A stretch of DNA of 64,000 nucleotides from Bacteroidales bacterium (GTDB lineage Bacteria; Bacteroidota; Bacteroidia; Bacteroidales; BM520): assembly GCA_016285515.1 (NCBI GenBank), contig JAEEQW010000003.1, forward strand, positions 58,316 through 122,315, given 5' to 3'. The translations under genes and the position numbers were made by a program. The notes beneath the pieces were generated by a model. It was not told the origin of the DNA, searched no databases, and saw nothing but the letters and a program-made list of their open reading frames with translations. Positions 32,469 through 40,689 of the stretch are shown here, one piece after another; within the stretch, counting starts at the first letter, position 1; each line of letters starts with the position of its first letter.

Positions 32469-33086
32469 ATGGATATAGAGTTCCCTTCCAAACTGGTACA
32501 GAAAGTCATTGATGAACTCTCCCGGCTTCCGGGAATAGGGCAGCGTACCGCCATGCGCCTCGCTTTGTACATATTGTCACAGGATGATAGTTATGCCGCT
32601 TCCCTGTCGGAAGCCATAAAAAATATGAAGGAAAATGTGAAACATTGCGAAATATGCCATAATATCAGCGACAACAACATCTGCTCCACATGTGCGAATC
32701 CCAAACGAGACCATTCCATCGTGTGCGTGGTGGAGGATGTGAGGGATTTCATCGCCATTGAGGAAACGGGACAGTTTAATGGAGTCTATCATATTCTTGA
32801 CGGTGTGATTTCACCTATCAATGGAATAGGTATTGAAGATCTCAATATTGCCAGTCTGATTAAACGTGTTGAAAACGATAAGAATATTCGTGAAATCATC
32901 TTTGCGCTACCCACCACTGTTGAAGGGGAGACGACAGCATTATATCTTTATAAGAAACTGAGTGCCAATGGGGTGGAGATAAATACCATAGCAAGGGGAG
33001 TCGCTTTCGGCGATGAATTGGAATATACCGACCAAATAACTCTGGGACGCTCAATAGTCAACAGGGTGGCATACCAGACGCGATAG
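32469..33086 (+). CDS. recR: Recombination protein RecR
   Basis: Works with RecO/RecF to load RecA at gaps. The 205-residue protein has the helix-hairpin-helix LSRLPGIGQRTAMRLALYIL, the zinc finger CEICHNISDNNICSTC, the Toprim domain (VCVVEDVRDFIAIEETG, ALPTTVEGETTALYL) and a C-terminal TLGRSIVNR. Start ATG 32469 gives the usual length; upstream sequence in frame lies inside the dnaB promoter and gene. Confidence 0.96.
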   Translation: MDIEFPSKLVQKVIDELSRLPGIGQRTAMRLALYILSQDDSYAASLSEAIKNMKENVKHCEICHNISDNNICSTCANPKRDHSIVCVVEDVRDFIAIEETGQFNGVYHILDGVISPINGIGIEDLNIASLIKRVENDKNIREIIFALPTTVEGETTALYLYKKLSANGVEINTIARGVAFGDELEYTDQITLGRSIVNRVAYQTR

Positions 33087-33088
33087 TT

Positions 33089-33295
33089 TTAGAATAAATC
33101 TATCTGATTGGGAGTGACATAATCAACAATTGTGGATTCATCCGAATAACTGTTGATGTATTTCGCCATGTTCTTCTTAATCAGCTTGACGGGAGTGGTA
33201 TTACGGTGTTTGCAGAAGTTTGTGAGCGATTTGTACTGCCTCCACGATAGTTTAAATGCTATCGTTTTGTAAGGTTTCCGTTTCTTGGCCTTCAT
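33089..33295 (-). CDS. Small basic protein, 68 aa, ribbon-helix-helix-like
   Basis: A Lys/Arg-rich protein reading KTIAFKLSWRQYKSLTNFC then HRNTTPVKLIKKNMAKYI: a short beta strand followed by two helices, the pattern of ribbon-helix-helix DNA-binding proteins, with a C-terminal tail ending NQIDLF. I know similar small Bacteroidales proteins only as hypothetical. It has its own -7 box and ends two bases from the recR stop, convergent. Confidence 0.7.
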   Translation of the reverse strand: MKAKKRKPYKTIAFKLSWRQYKSLTNFCKHRNTTPVKLIKKNMAKYINSYSDESTIVDYVTPNQIDLF

Positions 33296-33312
33296 AATGT
33301 CTATTGTTTTTG

Positions 33313-33320
33313 CAAATATA
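33313..33320 (-). promoter_or_regulatory. -7 box of the 68-aa gene
   Basis: TATATTTG on the minus strand, 17 bases before ATG 33295. Confidence 0.6.
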
Positions 33321-33363
33321 ATAATTTTTTCCTAAGAACGATATGTGTGTCAATTATTATGAT

Positions 33364-33371
33364 TACATTCG
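33364..33371 (+). promoter_or_regulatory. Probable -7 box of the dus gene
   Basis: TACATTCG, one mismatch to TAnnTTTG, 26 bases before ATG 33398; supports that ATG over the GTG at 33347. Confidence 0.4.
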
Positions 33372-33397
33372 CAGACACTAATGTTTTTGAATGTCCA

Positions 33398-34294
33398 ATG
33401 AAACAATATAATTTTATTCTTGCTCCTTTGAGAGGCTATACTAACAAAGAATATCGATATGTTCTGACTAAGAATTTCAAATATATTTCGTCATGCTATA
33501 TGCCGTTTTTTTCTGTTACCGACAGCATACCGACTAAATTTTCAAAGTACATGGGAGCCTTTACCGAAGATGAACTCAATCATAACATCACCTATCAGGT
33601 TGTCCCACAGATAATTGGAAACAAACCTGCATCTGTTGCGGGTTTCTGTATGTTGTTGCGTGACAATGGCTTTCCTGTGATTAATTTCAATCTTGGCTGT
33701 CCAATGCCTCAGATTACAAAGAAAACACGCGGCTGCGGATTGTTGCCTCATCCCGATATGATTCGCAGCATTCTTGATGAAGTCTTTAAAATTGACGGAA
33801 TTAGCTTTTCTGTCAAAATAAGGTTGGGACTTAAATCAAAAGATGAAATCATGTCTGTCATCCCTGTTCTCAACGACTATCCTCTTGATAGCGTTACTGT
33901 CCATCCGCGACTGTCAACGGATAGATACGAAGGAGTATGCGATATTGATACTTTCGGAACTATATTGCCTTCTATCAAGTCAAAGGCTATTTATAATGGT
34001 GATATAGTTGACAATGAGTCGTTTAAACGAATCACTTCAAGGTTTGCTGAATTGGATACGTTTATGATTGGACGTGGACTTCTATACAAACCATTCCTTA
34101 CTGAGGAACTTCAGAACGAAACTGATTTCAGTTATGAAGAGCGCATTGAACGCTTCCAGAGTTTTTATGCTGATTTGCTCGAAGCGTTGAAGGGTAAGCA
34201 GAACTATATGTCGCAGATTAAGGCTTATTGGGCATATTTCAAGAATCTTTACAAGGATGGCGAAGAGAGATACAAGAGAATAGTCAAGAGTTAG
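33398..34294 (+). CDS. tRNA dihydrouridine synthase (Dus family)
   Basis: An FMN enzyme that reduces uridines in tRNA D loops. The 298-residue protein has the N-terminal ILAPLRGYTN, the catalytic Cys in NFNLGCPMPQ, KTRGCGLLPHPD, the KIRLGLKSKDE segment, VHPRLSTDRYEG and the FMN-phosphate loop MIGRGLLYKP. I start at ATG 33398 (MKQYNFILAPL); a GTG at 33347 would add 17 atypical residues. Its stop overlaps the stop of the convergent flavoprotein gene. Confidence 0.88.
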   Translation: MKQYNFILAPLRGYTNKEYRYVLTKNFKYISSCYMPFFSVTDSIPTKFSKYMGAFTEDELNHNITYQVVPQIIGNKPASVAGFCMLLRDNGFPVINFNLGCPMPQITKKTRGCGLLPHPDMIRSILDEVFKIDGISFSVKIRLGLKSKDEIMSVIPVLNDYPLDSVTVHPRLSTDRYEGVCDIDTFGTILPSIKSKAIYNGDIVDNESFKRITSRFAELDTFMIGRGLLYKPFLTEELQNETDFSYEERIERFQSFYADLLEALKGKQNYMSQIKAYWAYFKNLYKDGEERYKRIVKS

Positions 34295-35529
34295 CCCATA
34301 ACACTGAATGTGTCACTTATTCCGTGGGCGGCGATGTATGCTGTGGTCCAGGCGGCCTGGAAGTTGAAACCGCCGGTGATGCCGTCAATATCGATAATTT
34401 CTCCTGCAAAGAACAAGCCTTTTGTGACTTTGCTTTCCATTTTCTTTGAATTGACACTCTCAAGACTGACGCCGCCGCAGGTGACAAATTCATCTTTGTA
34501 GGTGCTGCGACTGTCGATTGTGTACTCGTCGTTGGTGAGGATGTTGACTATTTTGTTGAATCCCTTTTTACCAAGTTCCGCCCATCTTTTGTCGGGTTTT
34601 TGTTCGGCTTTTGTCAGAAGATATTGCCAGAGACGGTTGGGAAGATTAAACGGATGAAAGTTCGCCAGCAATTTGCTTCCATTTTGTTTTATTATTGTAT
34701 CTATAACTGTCTCAACATCTTGCGTGTTGGATAATCCTGACCAGTTAATGATAATCGGTGAGCTGTATTTATGCTCATAGAGGTATCGGGCAGCGTATGA
34801 TGACAGTTTTAGAGTTGCTGGCCCACTGAATCCCCAATGGGTTATCAGTAAATCTCCTCTGCTGTGCATATTTGTCCCCGGAATGCTTGTGATTGCATTT
34901 TCAACAACCAATCCCATCAGATTTCTAAGTCCCTGGTCTTTTATGTTGAATGTGAAAAGGGAGGGGACAGGCTGTTCAATCTTGTGTCCCATTTCTTCGA
35001 GCATCTTAAGCATTTCATTGTTTTTCGATTGCCCTCCGACTGTAACTGCCACAAAATCAAAGGATAGGGGAGTTGTACTGCCTTGCAGATGCAGAATCAA
35101 TTTTTCTCTTTCTGTGTATATTTTCTCTACTGGTGAAGACAGTTTTACTGATATTCCAAGATGATGTGCTTCCGATAGGAAACAATTGATGATGCTGTGA
35201 GAATCCTGAGATGCAGGGAACACACAGCCGTCTTTCTGTGTTACCAGCTTGACACCGTGATTTTCAAACCATTGGTAGGTATCTTCATTGCTGAAATGTT
35301 TCAGGGCGCGTTTCATTAAATTGAACCCTCTCGGATAAGCGTCTTTCAAATTGGTGATGTCTTGGAAAGAATTGGAGCAGTTGCAACGTCCGCCGCCACT
35401 TATCTCAACCTTTGCAAGACATTTCCTTTTTGCCTCAAAGATTGTAACATCCATTTCAGGCATTATTTTCTTCAACTCTATGGCGAGAAAAAATCCTGCC
35501 GCTCCACCACCGATGACAGCTGTTTTCAT
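34291..35529 (-). CDS. BaiN/HI0933-type flavoprotein oxidoreductase
   Basis: A 412-residue NAD(P)/FAD-dependent enzyme. FAD dinucleotide motif GGGAAGFFLA at the N-terminus, the family hallmark EISGGGRCNCSNS near residue 43, an internal insertion with HWGFSGPATLKLS, and the C-terminal FFAGEIIDIDGITGGFNFQ. Family members reduce steroid or other enone substrates or have unknown roles. Six bases downstream of dnaX, so probably co-transcribed; it overlaps the Dus gene tail-to-tail by four bases. Confidence 0.88.
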   Translation of the reverse strand: MKTAVIGGGAAGFFLAIELKKIMPEMDVTIFEAKRKCLAKVEISGGGRCNCSNSFQDITNLKDAYPRGFNLMKRALKHFSNEDTYQWFENHGVKLVTQKDGCVFPASQDSHSIINCFLSEAHHLGISVKLSSPVEKIYTEREKLILHLQGSTTPLSFDFVAVTVGGQSKNNEMLKMLEEMGHKIEQPVPSLFTFNIKDQGLRNLMGLVVENAITSIPGTNMHSRGDLLITHWGFSGPATLKLSSYAARYLYEHKYSSPIIINWSGLSNTQDVETVIDTIIKQNGSKLLANFHPFNLPNRLWQYLLTKAEQKPDKRWAELGKKGFNKIVNILTNDEYTIDSRSTYKDEFVTCGGVSLESVNSKKMESKVTKGLFFAGEIIDIDGITGGFNFQAAWTTAYIAAHGISDTFSVMG

Positions 35530-35535
35530 AATTAA

Positions 35536-37362
35536 CTAAAATTCAGCCTCAAGCATCAGTTTATTCTTGAGATACTTTAATTCCGGATTATTCTCCATCA
35601 TTTCGGCAAATTTCTCTGTATCGGTATATGGTTTGCTGTTGGATATTGTCTCGTCAATTATCGTTGTAACACTGATATTGTCGTTTGCCAGTTTCTCACG
35701 CAGCATTCTGACAATGTTACTGCTGTCCTTGTTGAATGTGTCTACGTTTACCTTGTTTGCAAAATGAAATTCGATGACGTCATTGTCGCGAAATTTTATG
35801 ATTGCTATTTCGAGCAGATTGGCAAGAAAAGTGTTTTCTTTGTTGATGGATTCAGCATATCTGTCTATTTCATACTTAACTTCTTCGATTGTGAATTCAT
35901 TGTGTCTCTGTTGTATATCCTTGTTGACGACAGTTTCGTCCTGTTTCTTTTTGCCTATATCAGAAATTCTTATTATTGACGGAGAAGTGCGGGTGATGTG
36001 TGAAACAGTCTTTTGTGGTTCAGCTGTTTTTTGTGCTGTGGGTTGCTCGTCAGTTACTGCTGTCTTAGGTGTAACTGATTCAGTTAGAGTTGATTGCTTC
36101 TGAACAGGAGACGCTGCGGATGTGGTTGGTGAAGCCGATTCTTGGACCAGCTGTTTCGTTGCTCTTGTAGTATTAGTCTGTTTTGGAGCCTGTGATACAG
36201 AAGAAGCGGTGTTTTGCTGAGCTTGCAGTGGAGTGGATTGTACTACATCAGATTTTTTTTTTTGCTCGTGTTCCGACAACGCTGCTACGTTCAACAATGC
36301 GATTTCAACGAGAAGATGTTTGTTGTTGCTTGGTCGGTAGTCAATGTCACATTTGTTGAAGATATTCAGTGCATTGAGCAGAAACTGTTGAGAGCATTGT
36401 GCCGCTTGTTCTTCATAGCGTTTCTTAAGGGATTCGCTTTCCTGAAGCAGTTTGAGCGTAGCCGGATCCTTGCTTATCAGCAAGTTGCGCAAATGCTTGC
36501 ACATACCTACTATAAAGTGTTGACCTTCAAATCCATTGTCGAAAATAGTATTTATGGTCAGCAGAATATCGGTGGAATTTCCATCGAGCATATAGTTAAC
36601 CATCTTGAAGAAGTAGTCATAATCAAGAATGTTCAGATTGTCAATTACATTTTTGTATGTGAGGTTGGTCCCGGAGAATGAAACCATTTGGTCGAAGAGG
36701 CTAAGGGCATCACGCATTGCTCCGTCAGATTTCTGGGCTATGACATGAAGAGCTTCCGGTTCGGCGGTGATATTCTCCGATTTGGCGACAAACTGTAGGT
36801 GATTTACTATGTCTTCTATAGTGATTCTTTTAAAATCAAATACTTGACAGCGGGAAAGAATAGTCGGGATTATTTTGTTCTTTTCAGTGGTTGCGAGAAT
36901 GAACTTGGCATAGGCCGGCGGCTCCTCAAGGGTTTTAAGGAAAGCGTTGAAAGCGGCCTGGGAAAGCATGTGAACCTCATCGATGATGTAAACCTTGTAT
37001 TTTCCTATTTGCGGTGGTATTCTGACCTGGTCAACAAGATGGCGTATGTCTTCTACGGAGTTGTTTGAAGCGGCATCAAGTTCAATTATGTTGAATGACG
37101 CACTCTGGTTGAAGGCCTTGCAGGATTCGCATTCATCACAGGCTTCAAAGTAGGGCGTGAGATTCTGACAGTTTATTGTCTTGGCAAGAATTCTTGCACA
37201 CGTTGTTTTGCCTACTCCTCGTGGTCCGCAGAAAAGAAATGCCTGTGCCAGATGACCTGACTTTACAGCATTTTTTAGTGTTTGTGTTATGGCCTCCTGT
37301 CCTACGACGGAGCTGAAGGTCACCGGACGATATTTTCTTGCTGATACAATGTAGCTTTCCAT
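35536..37362 (-). CDS. dnaX: DNA polymerase III subunit gamma/tau
   Basis: The clamp-loader ATPase that also ties together polymerase cores and helicase. The 608-residue tau form has Walker A GPRGVGKTT (46-54), the zinc-module cysteines (CDECESC), Walker B IIDEVHML (126-133), sensor LSRCQ and the clamp-loader collar domain up to ~365. Residues 371-~470 are a Gln/Thr/Ser/Pro-rich linker, followed by a tau-specific domain. An A11 run encodes K368-K370 at the collar-linker border and may generate a gamma form. Divergent from arcC, followed by the flavoprotein gene. Confidence 0.96.
   Translation of the reverse strand: MESYIVSARKYRPVTFSSVVGQEAITQTLKNAVKSGHLAQAFLFCGPRGVGKTTCARILAKTINCQNLTPYFEACDECESCKAFNQSASFNIIELDAASNNSVEDIRHLVDQVRIPPQIGKYKVYIIDEVHMLSQAAFNAFLKTLEEPPAYAKFILATTEKNKIIPTILSRCQVFDFKRITIEDIVNHLQFVAKSENITAEPEALHVIAQKSDGAMRDALSLFDQMVSFSGTNLTYKNVIDNLNILDYDYFFKMVNYMLDGNSTDILLTINTIFDNGFEGQHFIVGMCKHLRNLLISKDPATLKLLQESESLKKRYEEQAAQCSQQFLLNALNIFNKCDIDYRPSNNKHLLVEIALLNVAALSEHEQKKKSDVVQSTPLQAQQNTASSVSQAPKQTNTTRATKQLVQESASPTTSAASPVQKQSTLTESVTPKTAVTDEQPTAQKTAEPQKTVSHITRTSPSIIRISDIGKKKQDETVVNKDIQQRHNEFTIEEVKYEIDRYAESINKENTFLANLLEIAIIKFRDNDVIEFHFANKVNVDTFNKDSSNIVRMLREKLANDNISVTTIIDETISNSKPYTDTEKFAEMMENNPELKYLKNKLMLEAEF
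36253..36263 (-). other. A11 slippage site in dnaX
   Basis: Eleven consecutive A on the coding strand within CAA-AAA-AAA-AAA-TCT. One extra A (or a -1 ribosomal shift) gives Lys-Lys-Lys-Ile-stop; one missing A gives Lys-Lys-Asn-Leu-Met-stop. Both end the protein at residue 371 or 372, just after the collar domain. Thermus dnaX uses transcriptional slippage on an A run for the same end. Confidence 0.6.
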
Positions 37363-37378
37363 GTCAATTATTTTTTGG

Positions 37379-37386
37379 CAAAGATA
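37379..37386 (-). promoter_or_regulatory. dnaX -7 promoter box
   Basis: TATCTTTG on the minus strand, 16 bases before the dnaX ATG. Confidence 0.6.
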
Positions 37387-37407
37387 ATATATTTCGGTTT
37401 AAAATGT

Positions 37408-37415
37408 TAACTTTG
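37408..37415 (+). promoter_or_regulatory. arcC operon -7 promoter box
   Basis: TAACTTTG, 32 bases before the arcC ATG, 21 bases from the opposite-strand dnaX box. Confidence 0.6.
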
Positions 37416-37447
37416 CAGACTTTTAAAAAATTACATAAAAATAGAAT

Positions 37448-38392
37448 ATGGAAAAATTAGCAGTTGTTGCATTTGGAGGAAATGCTCTGTTGAAAAGCGG
37501 TGAGAAGGGTACTATTGGCGAGCAGGAAAAAAACGCAAGAGTTGCCTGCGAAAATTTGCTCAAGCTTTTGAAAAACGATTATAATTTTGTGATTACTCAC
37601 GGAAACGGACCGCAGGTCGGTAATATTCTTCTTGCCAATTCAGCTGGAAATAAAGTTCACGGTATTCCTGATATGCCATTGGATGTAGCAGTCGCTTATT
37701 CTCAAGGTTTTATAGGCTATCTGATTGAACAGCAACTTCGTAATGTGTTGAGAGAGAATGACATATTCATGGACATAATTTCCATCATCACTCAGGTTAT
37801 TGTCAACAAACAGGATCCTGCCTTCCAGAATCCGACAAAGCCTGTAGGTCCTTATTATTCAAAGGAAGATGCTGAACTGATAATGAAGGAAACCGGTTCG
37901 ATTTTCAGGGAAGATTCTCGTGGACGCGGATGGCGCAAGGTTGTCGCTTCACCTCGTCCTTTAATAATAAATAACACCAATGCCATATTAAGACTGGTCA
38001 GAGCCCATAACATTGTTATTGCTGTCGGTGGTGGTGGTATTCCTGTTTATTATAAGAATCATGATGATCTTGAAGGCATTGATGCTGTAATCGACAAGGA
38101 TCTTGCTTCATCATTGCTTGCCCGTCAGATAAATGCCGACAAGTTCTTTATCCTTACCGATGTGCCTAAGGTTTGTATAAACTATAACACTCCGCAGGAA
38201 CAGTCGATAGACAGGATGAACATCAATGAGGCACAACAGTATTTTGACGAGGGACAGTTTGCGCCGGGCAGCATGGGACCTAAGGTCAAGGCTGCCATTC
38301 AGTTTGTGGAAAGTACGGGAAAGGATGCAATCATAACAAGTATCGAACGTCTCGGCATAGATGACGGTGGCACAAGAATAACTTTCGCATAA
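37448..38392 (+). CDS. arcC: Carbamate kinase
   Basis: Makes ATP from carbamoyl phosphate, or the reverse. The 314-residue amino-acid-kinase fold protein has AFGGNALLKSGEKGT, THGNGPQVGNIL, VVASPRPLIINNTNAI, AVGGGGIPVYY, DKDLASSLLA and the closing LTDVPKV and FAPGSMGPKVKAA. Arginine deiminase and ornithine transcarbamylase genes are absent, so the carbamoyl phosphate source is not visible here. First of three genes with clpS-like and purine nucleoside phosphorylase. Confidence 0.95.
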   Translation: MEKLAVVAFGGNALLKSGEKGTIGEQEKNARVACENLLKLLKNDYNFVITHGNGPQVGNILLANSAGNKVHGIPDMPLDVAVAYSQGFIGYLIEQQLRNVLRENDIFMDIISIITQVIVNKQDPAFQNPTKPVGPYYSKEDAELIMKETGSIFREDSRGRGWRKVVASPRPLIINNTNAILRLVRAHNIVIAVGGGGIPVYYKNHDDLEGIDAVIDKDLASSLLARQINADKFFILTDVPKVCINYNTPQEQSIDRMNINEAQQYFDEGQFAPGSMGPKVKAAIQFVESTGKDAIITSIERLGIDDGGTRITFA

Positions 38393-38401
38393 TTTCGTCT
38401 G

Positions 38402-38692
38402 ATGGACCAGATATGTGAACCCAAGAAGGCGTCTGCACGCTCTTCAAACGCAAAGTCGGATAATTCTAGTCATCTGATTTTGTATAATGATTCACATTCA
38501 AATTCATACATTGTGGATTGTTTGGTTGATGTCTGCAAACATGAACCGGAACAGGCTGAGCAATGTGTGTATATATCACGGGTCAAGGGGGCATGTAAAA
38601 TAGCAAGTGGTGCAACCGATGAAATGAAAATTATGTTTAATAAACTGAAAGACAGGAAGTTGCATGTTGATTTAAAATTTGTTGACTTTTAA
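38402..38692 (+). CDS. clpS: ClpS-like Clp protease adaptor with altered pocket
   Basis: ClpS brings proteins with destabilising N-terminal residues to ClpA/ClpC-ClpP. The 96-residue protein has a ~27-residue flexible start and a ClpS core: LILYNDSHSNSYIVDCLVDV, EPEQAEQCVYISRVKGACK and DRKLHVDLKF, most like the Bacteroidota type. The N-degron pocket is unusual: the usual N-D-D/E run is NDS, and the conserved His before the xxG motif appears as Arg (SRVKG). It may have another specificity. Ends by overlapping in-frame space upstream of the next gene; 13 bases separate its stop from that ATG. Confidence 0.75.
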   Translation: MDQICEPKKASARSSNAKSDNSSHLILYNDSHSNSYIVDCLVDVCKHEPEQAEQCVYISRVKGACKIASGATDEMKIMFNKLKDRKLHVDLKFVDF

Positions 38693-38705
38693 AATAACAC
38701 TAAAT

Positions 38706-39524
38706 ATGAGCAAGTATTCTGAAATATCCAATTATCTCGAATCGCAGGTTGACTTCAAGCCTGAAATCGGCATAATCCTGGGCTCCGGTTTGGGGCGTTT
38801 GGCTGATTATGTGGAAGATGCAAAAATAGTATCATATAAGAGCATTCATGAGAAATTTCCTGAGTTCCCCGTTTCGACCGCACCTGGTCATAAAGGCAAT
38901 TTCATTTTTGGGAAAATAAACGGTAAGAATGTGATAATGATGCAGGGACGTTTTCATTATTATGAGGGATATTCGATGGAACAGGTCACCTTTCCGGTAA
39001 GAATATTTGCCAAACTTGGAGTCAATACGCTTATAGTTACCAATGCGGCTGGAGGTGTGAATTTGAATTATGATGCTGGTGACATAATGATAATAAAGGA
39101 TCACATCAGTTTGTCTCCGAATCCGTTGATTGGTAAGAATTTGGATGAGTTCGGTGTGAGATTTCCCGATATGACGGTAGTTTATGACAAAGGACTTCGT
39201 ACTATGGCCCATGATATTGCAGATGAGATGGGCATAAAGGTGAGTGAAGGGGTTTATATGAATTTGACAGGGCCGTCATACGAGACTGTCTCCGAGGTGA
39301 AGATGTTCAGGATTATGGGGGCTGATGCGGTGGGCATGTCAACAGTTCCCGAAGTTTTAGTCGCACGCCATTGTGGTATTAGAGTCTTCGGCATGTCAGT
39401 GATAACCAACAAAGCCACCTCTGAAGATGGCGAGCTTCTTGACGAGCAGGAGGTGCTTGTTCATGCTGACCAGGCAGCGACAAAGGTTATGGCTATCGTC
39501 AACGAGTTGATTCGGAGAATGTGA
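38706..39524 (+). CDS. Purine nucleoside phosphorylase (trimeric type)
   Basis: Phosphorolysis of inosine and guanosine for purine salvage. The 272-residue protein has the class II PNP motifs IGIILGSGLGRLAD (phosphate loop), APGHKGNFIFG, MQGRFHYYEGY, VTNAAGGVN, LTGPSYETVSEVKM and VGMSTVPEVLVARHCG, with the base-binding Asn in SVITNKAT. ATG 38706 (MSKYSEI) was chosen over 38679 because it matches family length and follows the clpS stop. Convergent with the sialidase gene, seven bases apart. Confidence 0.93.
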   Translation: MSKYSEISNYLESQVDFKPEIGIILGSGLGRLADYVEDAKIVSYKSIHEKFPEFPVSTAPGHKGNFIFGKINGKNVIMMQGRFHYYEGYSMEQVTFPVRIFAKLGVNTLIVTNAAGGVNLNYDAGDIMIIKDHISLSPNPLIGKNLDEFGVRFPDMTVVYDKGLRTMAHDIADEMGIKVSEGVYMNLTGPSYETVSEVKMFRIMGADAVGMSTVPEVLVARHCGIRVFGMSVITNKATSEDGELLDEQEVLVHADQAATKVMAIVNELIRRM

Positions 39525-39531
39525 TTTAACA

Positions 39532-40680
39532 TTATTCCATCAACCAATCAAACGTAAACCGATAGAAAACCATCTTATATCCTATTTGGTAGGACTCATC
39601 GACTGTACAGTTGTCCCTTTCCTCAACATATAGACCTATGGTGTTGTCAGGCAAGATGCATAGTGATGAATAAGCGGATGCGTAGGGGACGACAATTTTC
39701 TTGATAGGCCACGTTTTGCCTTCATCAAAGCTTACAAATACTGTTACATCGCTTCGGGTGTAGTTGTCGGGCAGTGACTGCAACAGGATATCATGTTCAT
39801 ATCCGTCACGTTTCAAGGTGTATCTTATGATGTCACCGTTGCAGGCGGTAGTGTTGAGTTCCTGCCATTTTTGGGGAGAGTCAAGCCATGTCTCACCGCC
39901 ATCGTATGACAGCGAAAACAGCCTCTTTCCCTGTGTCCTTATGCTCATGAGCAGGCTTCCGTCATTTAATTCCACGATTTTGCTTTCATCTCCGATGCCT
40001 TGGGTGGCTCTTCCGGAGACATGCCATGTCTTGCCATTGTCATCCGAATAAACCGCATGGTTCCAGATGCCATTTGTTGTCGTTTCTCTGACGGCAGCGA
40101 CGAATATTATTCTGCCTTTACTGGTGAGCAGTCCGTTGCCTGATGCGCAGAATGACCCTTGCCAATGTTTTCTTTCCGGGTCGTCACAGTCTTTGCCGAA
40201 TATGAAATGTGTGATGTCTTCAGGCTCTGTCCATGTTCGTCCGTTGTCATAGCTCATGCATTTGTATGTACGGATGGGATTTTCGGCTGTCGATTGGAAG
40301 AAACCTTGTCCTCCGACGAAGACGGTGATAAGTCCGTTTTCATCGAGGGAGCGAGCCAGTCCTGCATCACCGAATCCTGCGCCCACACCTTTTCCCTGAG
40401 CGATGGTATATGGCTGGCTCCATGTGAGACCGTTGTCGGTGCTGTAATTGCATACAACATCAATGTCAGCTGGCAGGTCGTTGTTGTTGAATTTGCGTTT
40501 GTCGGATGTAATCACCAGCGAGCCGTCTTTTGCTGTAATTATTGCTGGGATGCGATAGAACAGAGAGTTGTAGTCGCCCGGTTTATAGACAACAGTTCTT
40601 GTCATCAAACCGTTGGAGTTCTGTGAGTAAGCAATAAGACAACAGACAACTGCTAACGATGTGAGCAGCAAACGTTTCAT
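39532..40680 (-). CDS. Secreted exo-alpha-sialidase
   Basis: Releases terminal sialic acids from glycans. The 382-residue protein has a signal peptide (MKRLLLTSLAVVCCLIAYSQ), the Arg motif FYRIPAI near residue 42, and five Asp boxes S-x-D-x-G-x-T-W: STDNGLTW, SYDNGRTW, SDDNGKTW, SYDGGETW and SFDEGKTW, marking the six-bladed propeller. No sialic acid uptake or nan genes are nearby. It follows the alkaline phosphatase gene by nine bases. Confidence 0.92.
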   Translation of the reverse strand: MKRLLLTSLAVVCCLIAYSQNSNGLMTRTVVYKPGDYNSLFYRIPAIITAKDGSLVITSDKRKFNNNDLPADIDVVCNYSTDNGLTWSQPYTIAQGKGVGAGFGDAGLARSLDENGLITVFVGGQGFFQSTAENPIRTYKCMSYDNGRTWTEPEDITHFIFGKDCDDPERKHWQGSFCASGNGLLTSKGRIIFVAAVRETTTNGIWNHAVYSDDNGKTWHVSGRATQGIGDESKIVELNDGSLLMSIRTQGKRLFSLSYDGGETWLDSPQKWQELNTTACNGDIIRYTLKRDGYEHDILLQSLPDNYTRSDVTVFVSFDEGKTWPIKKIVVPYASAYSSLCILPDNTIGLYVEERDNCTVDESYQIGYKMVFYRFTFDWLME

Positions 40681-40689
40681 GGCAGAAAA

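Noticed and set aside
40159..40626. Plus-strand 155-codon frame opposite the sialidase
   Set aside because: Antisense to the repeated Asp-box coding sequence; the repeats explain its length.
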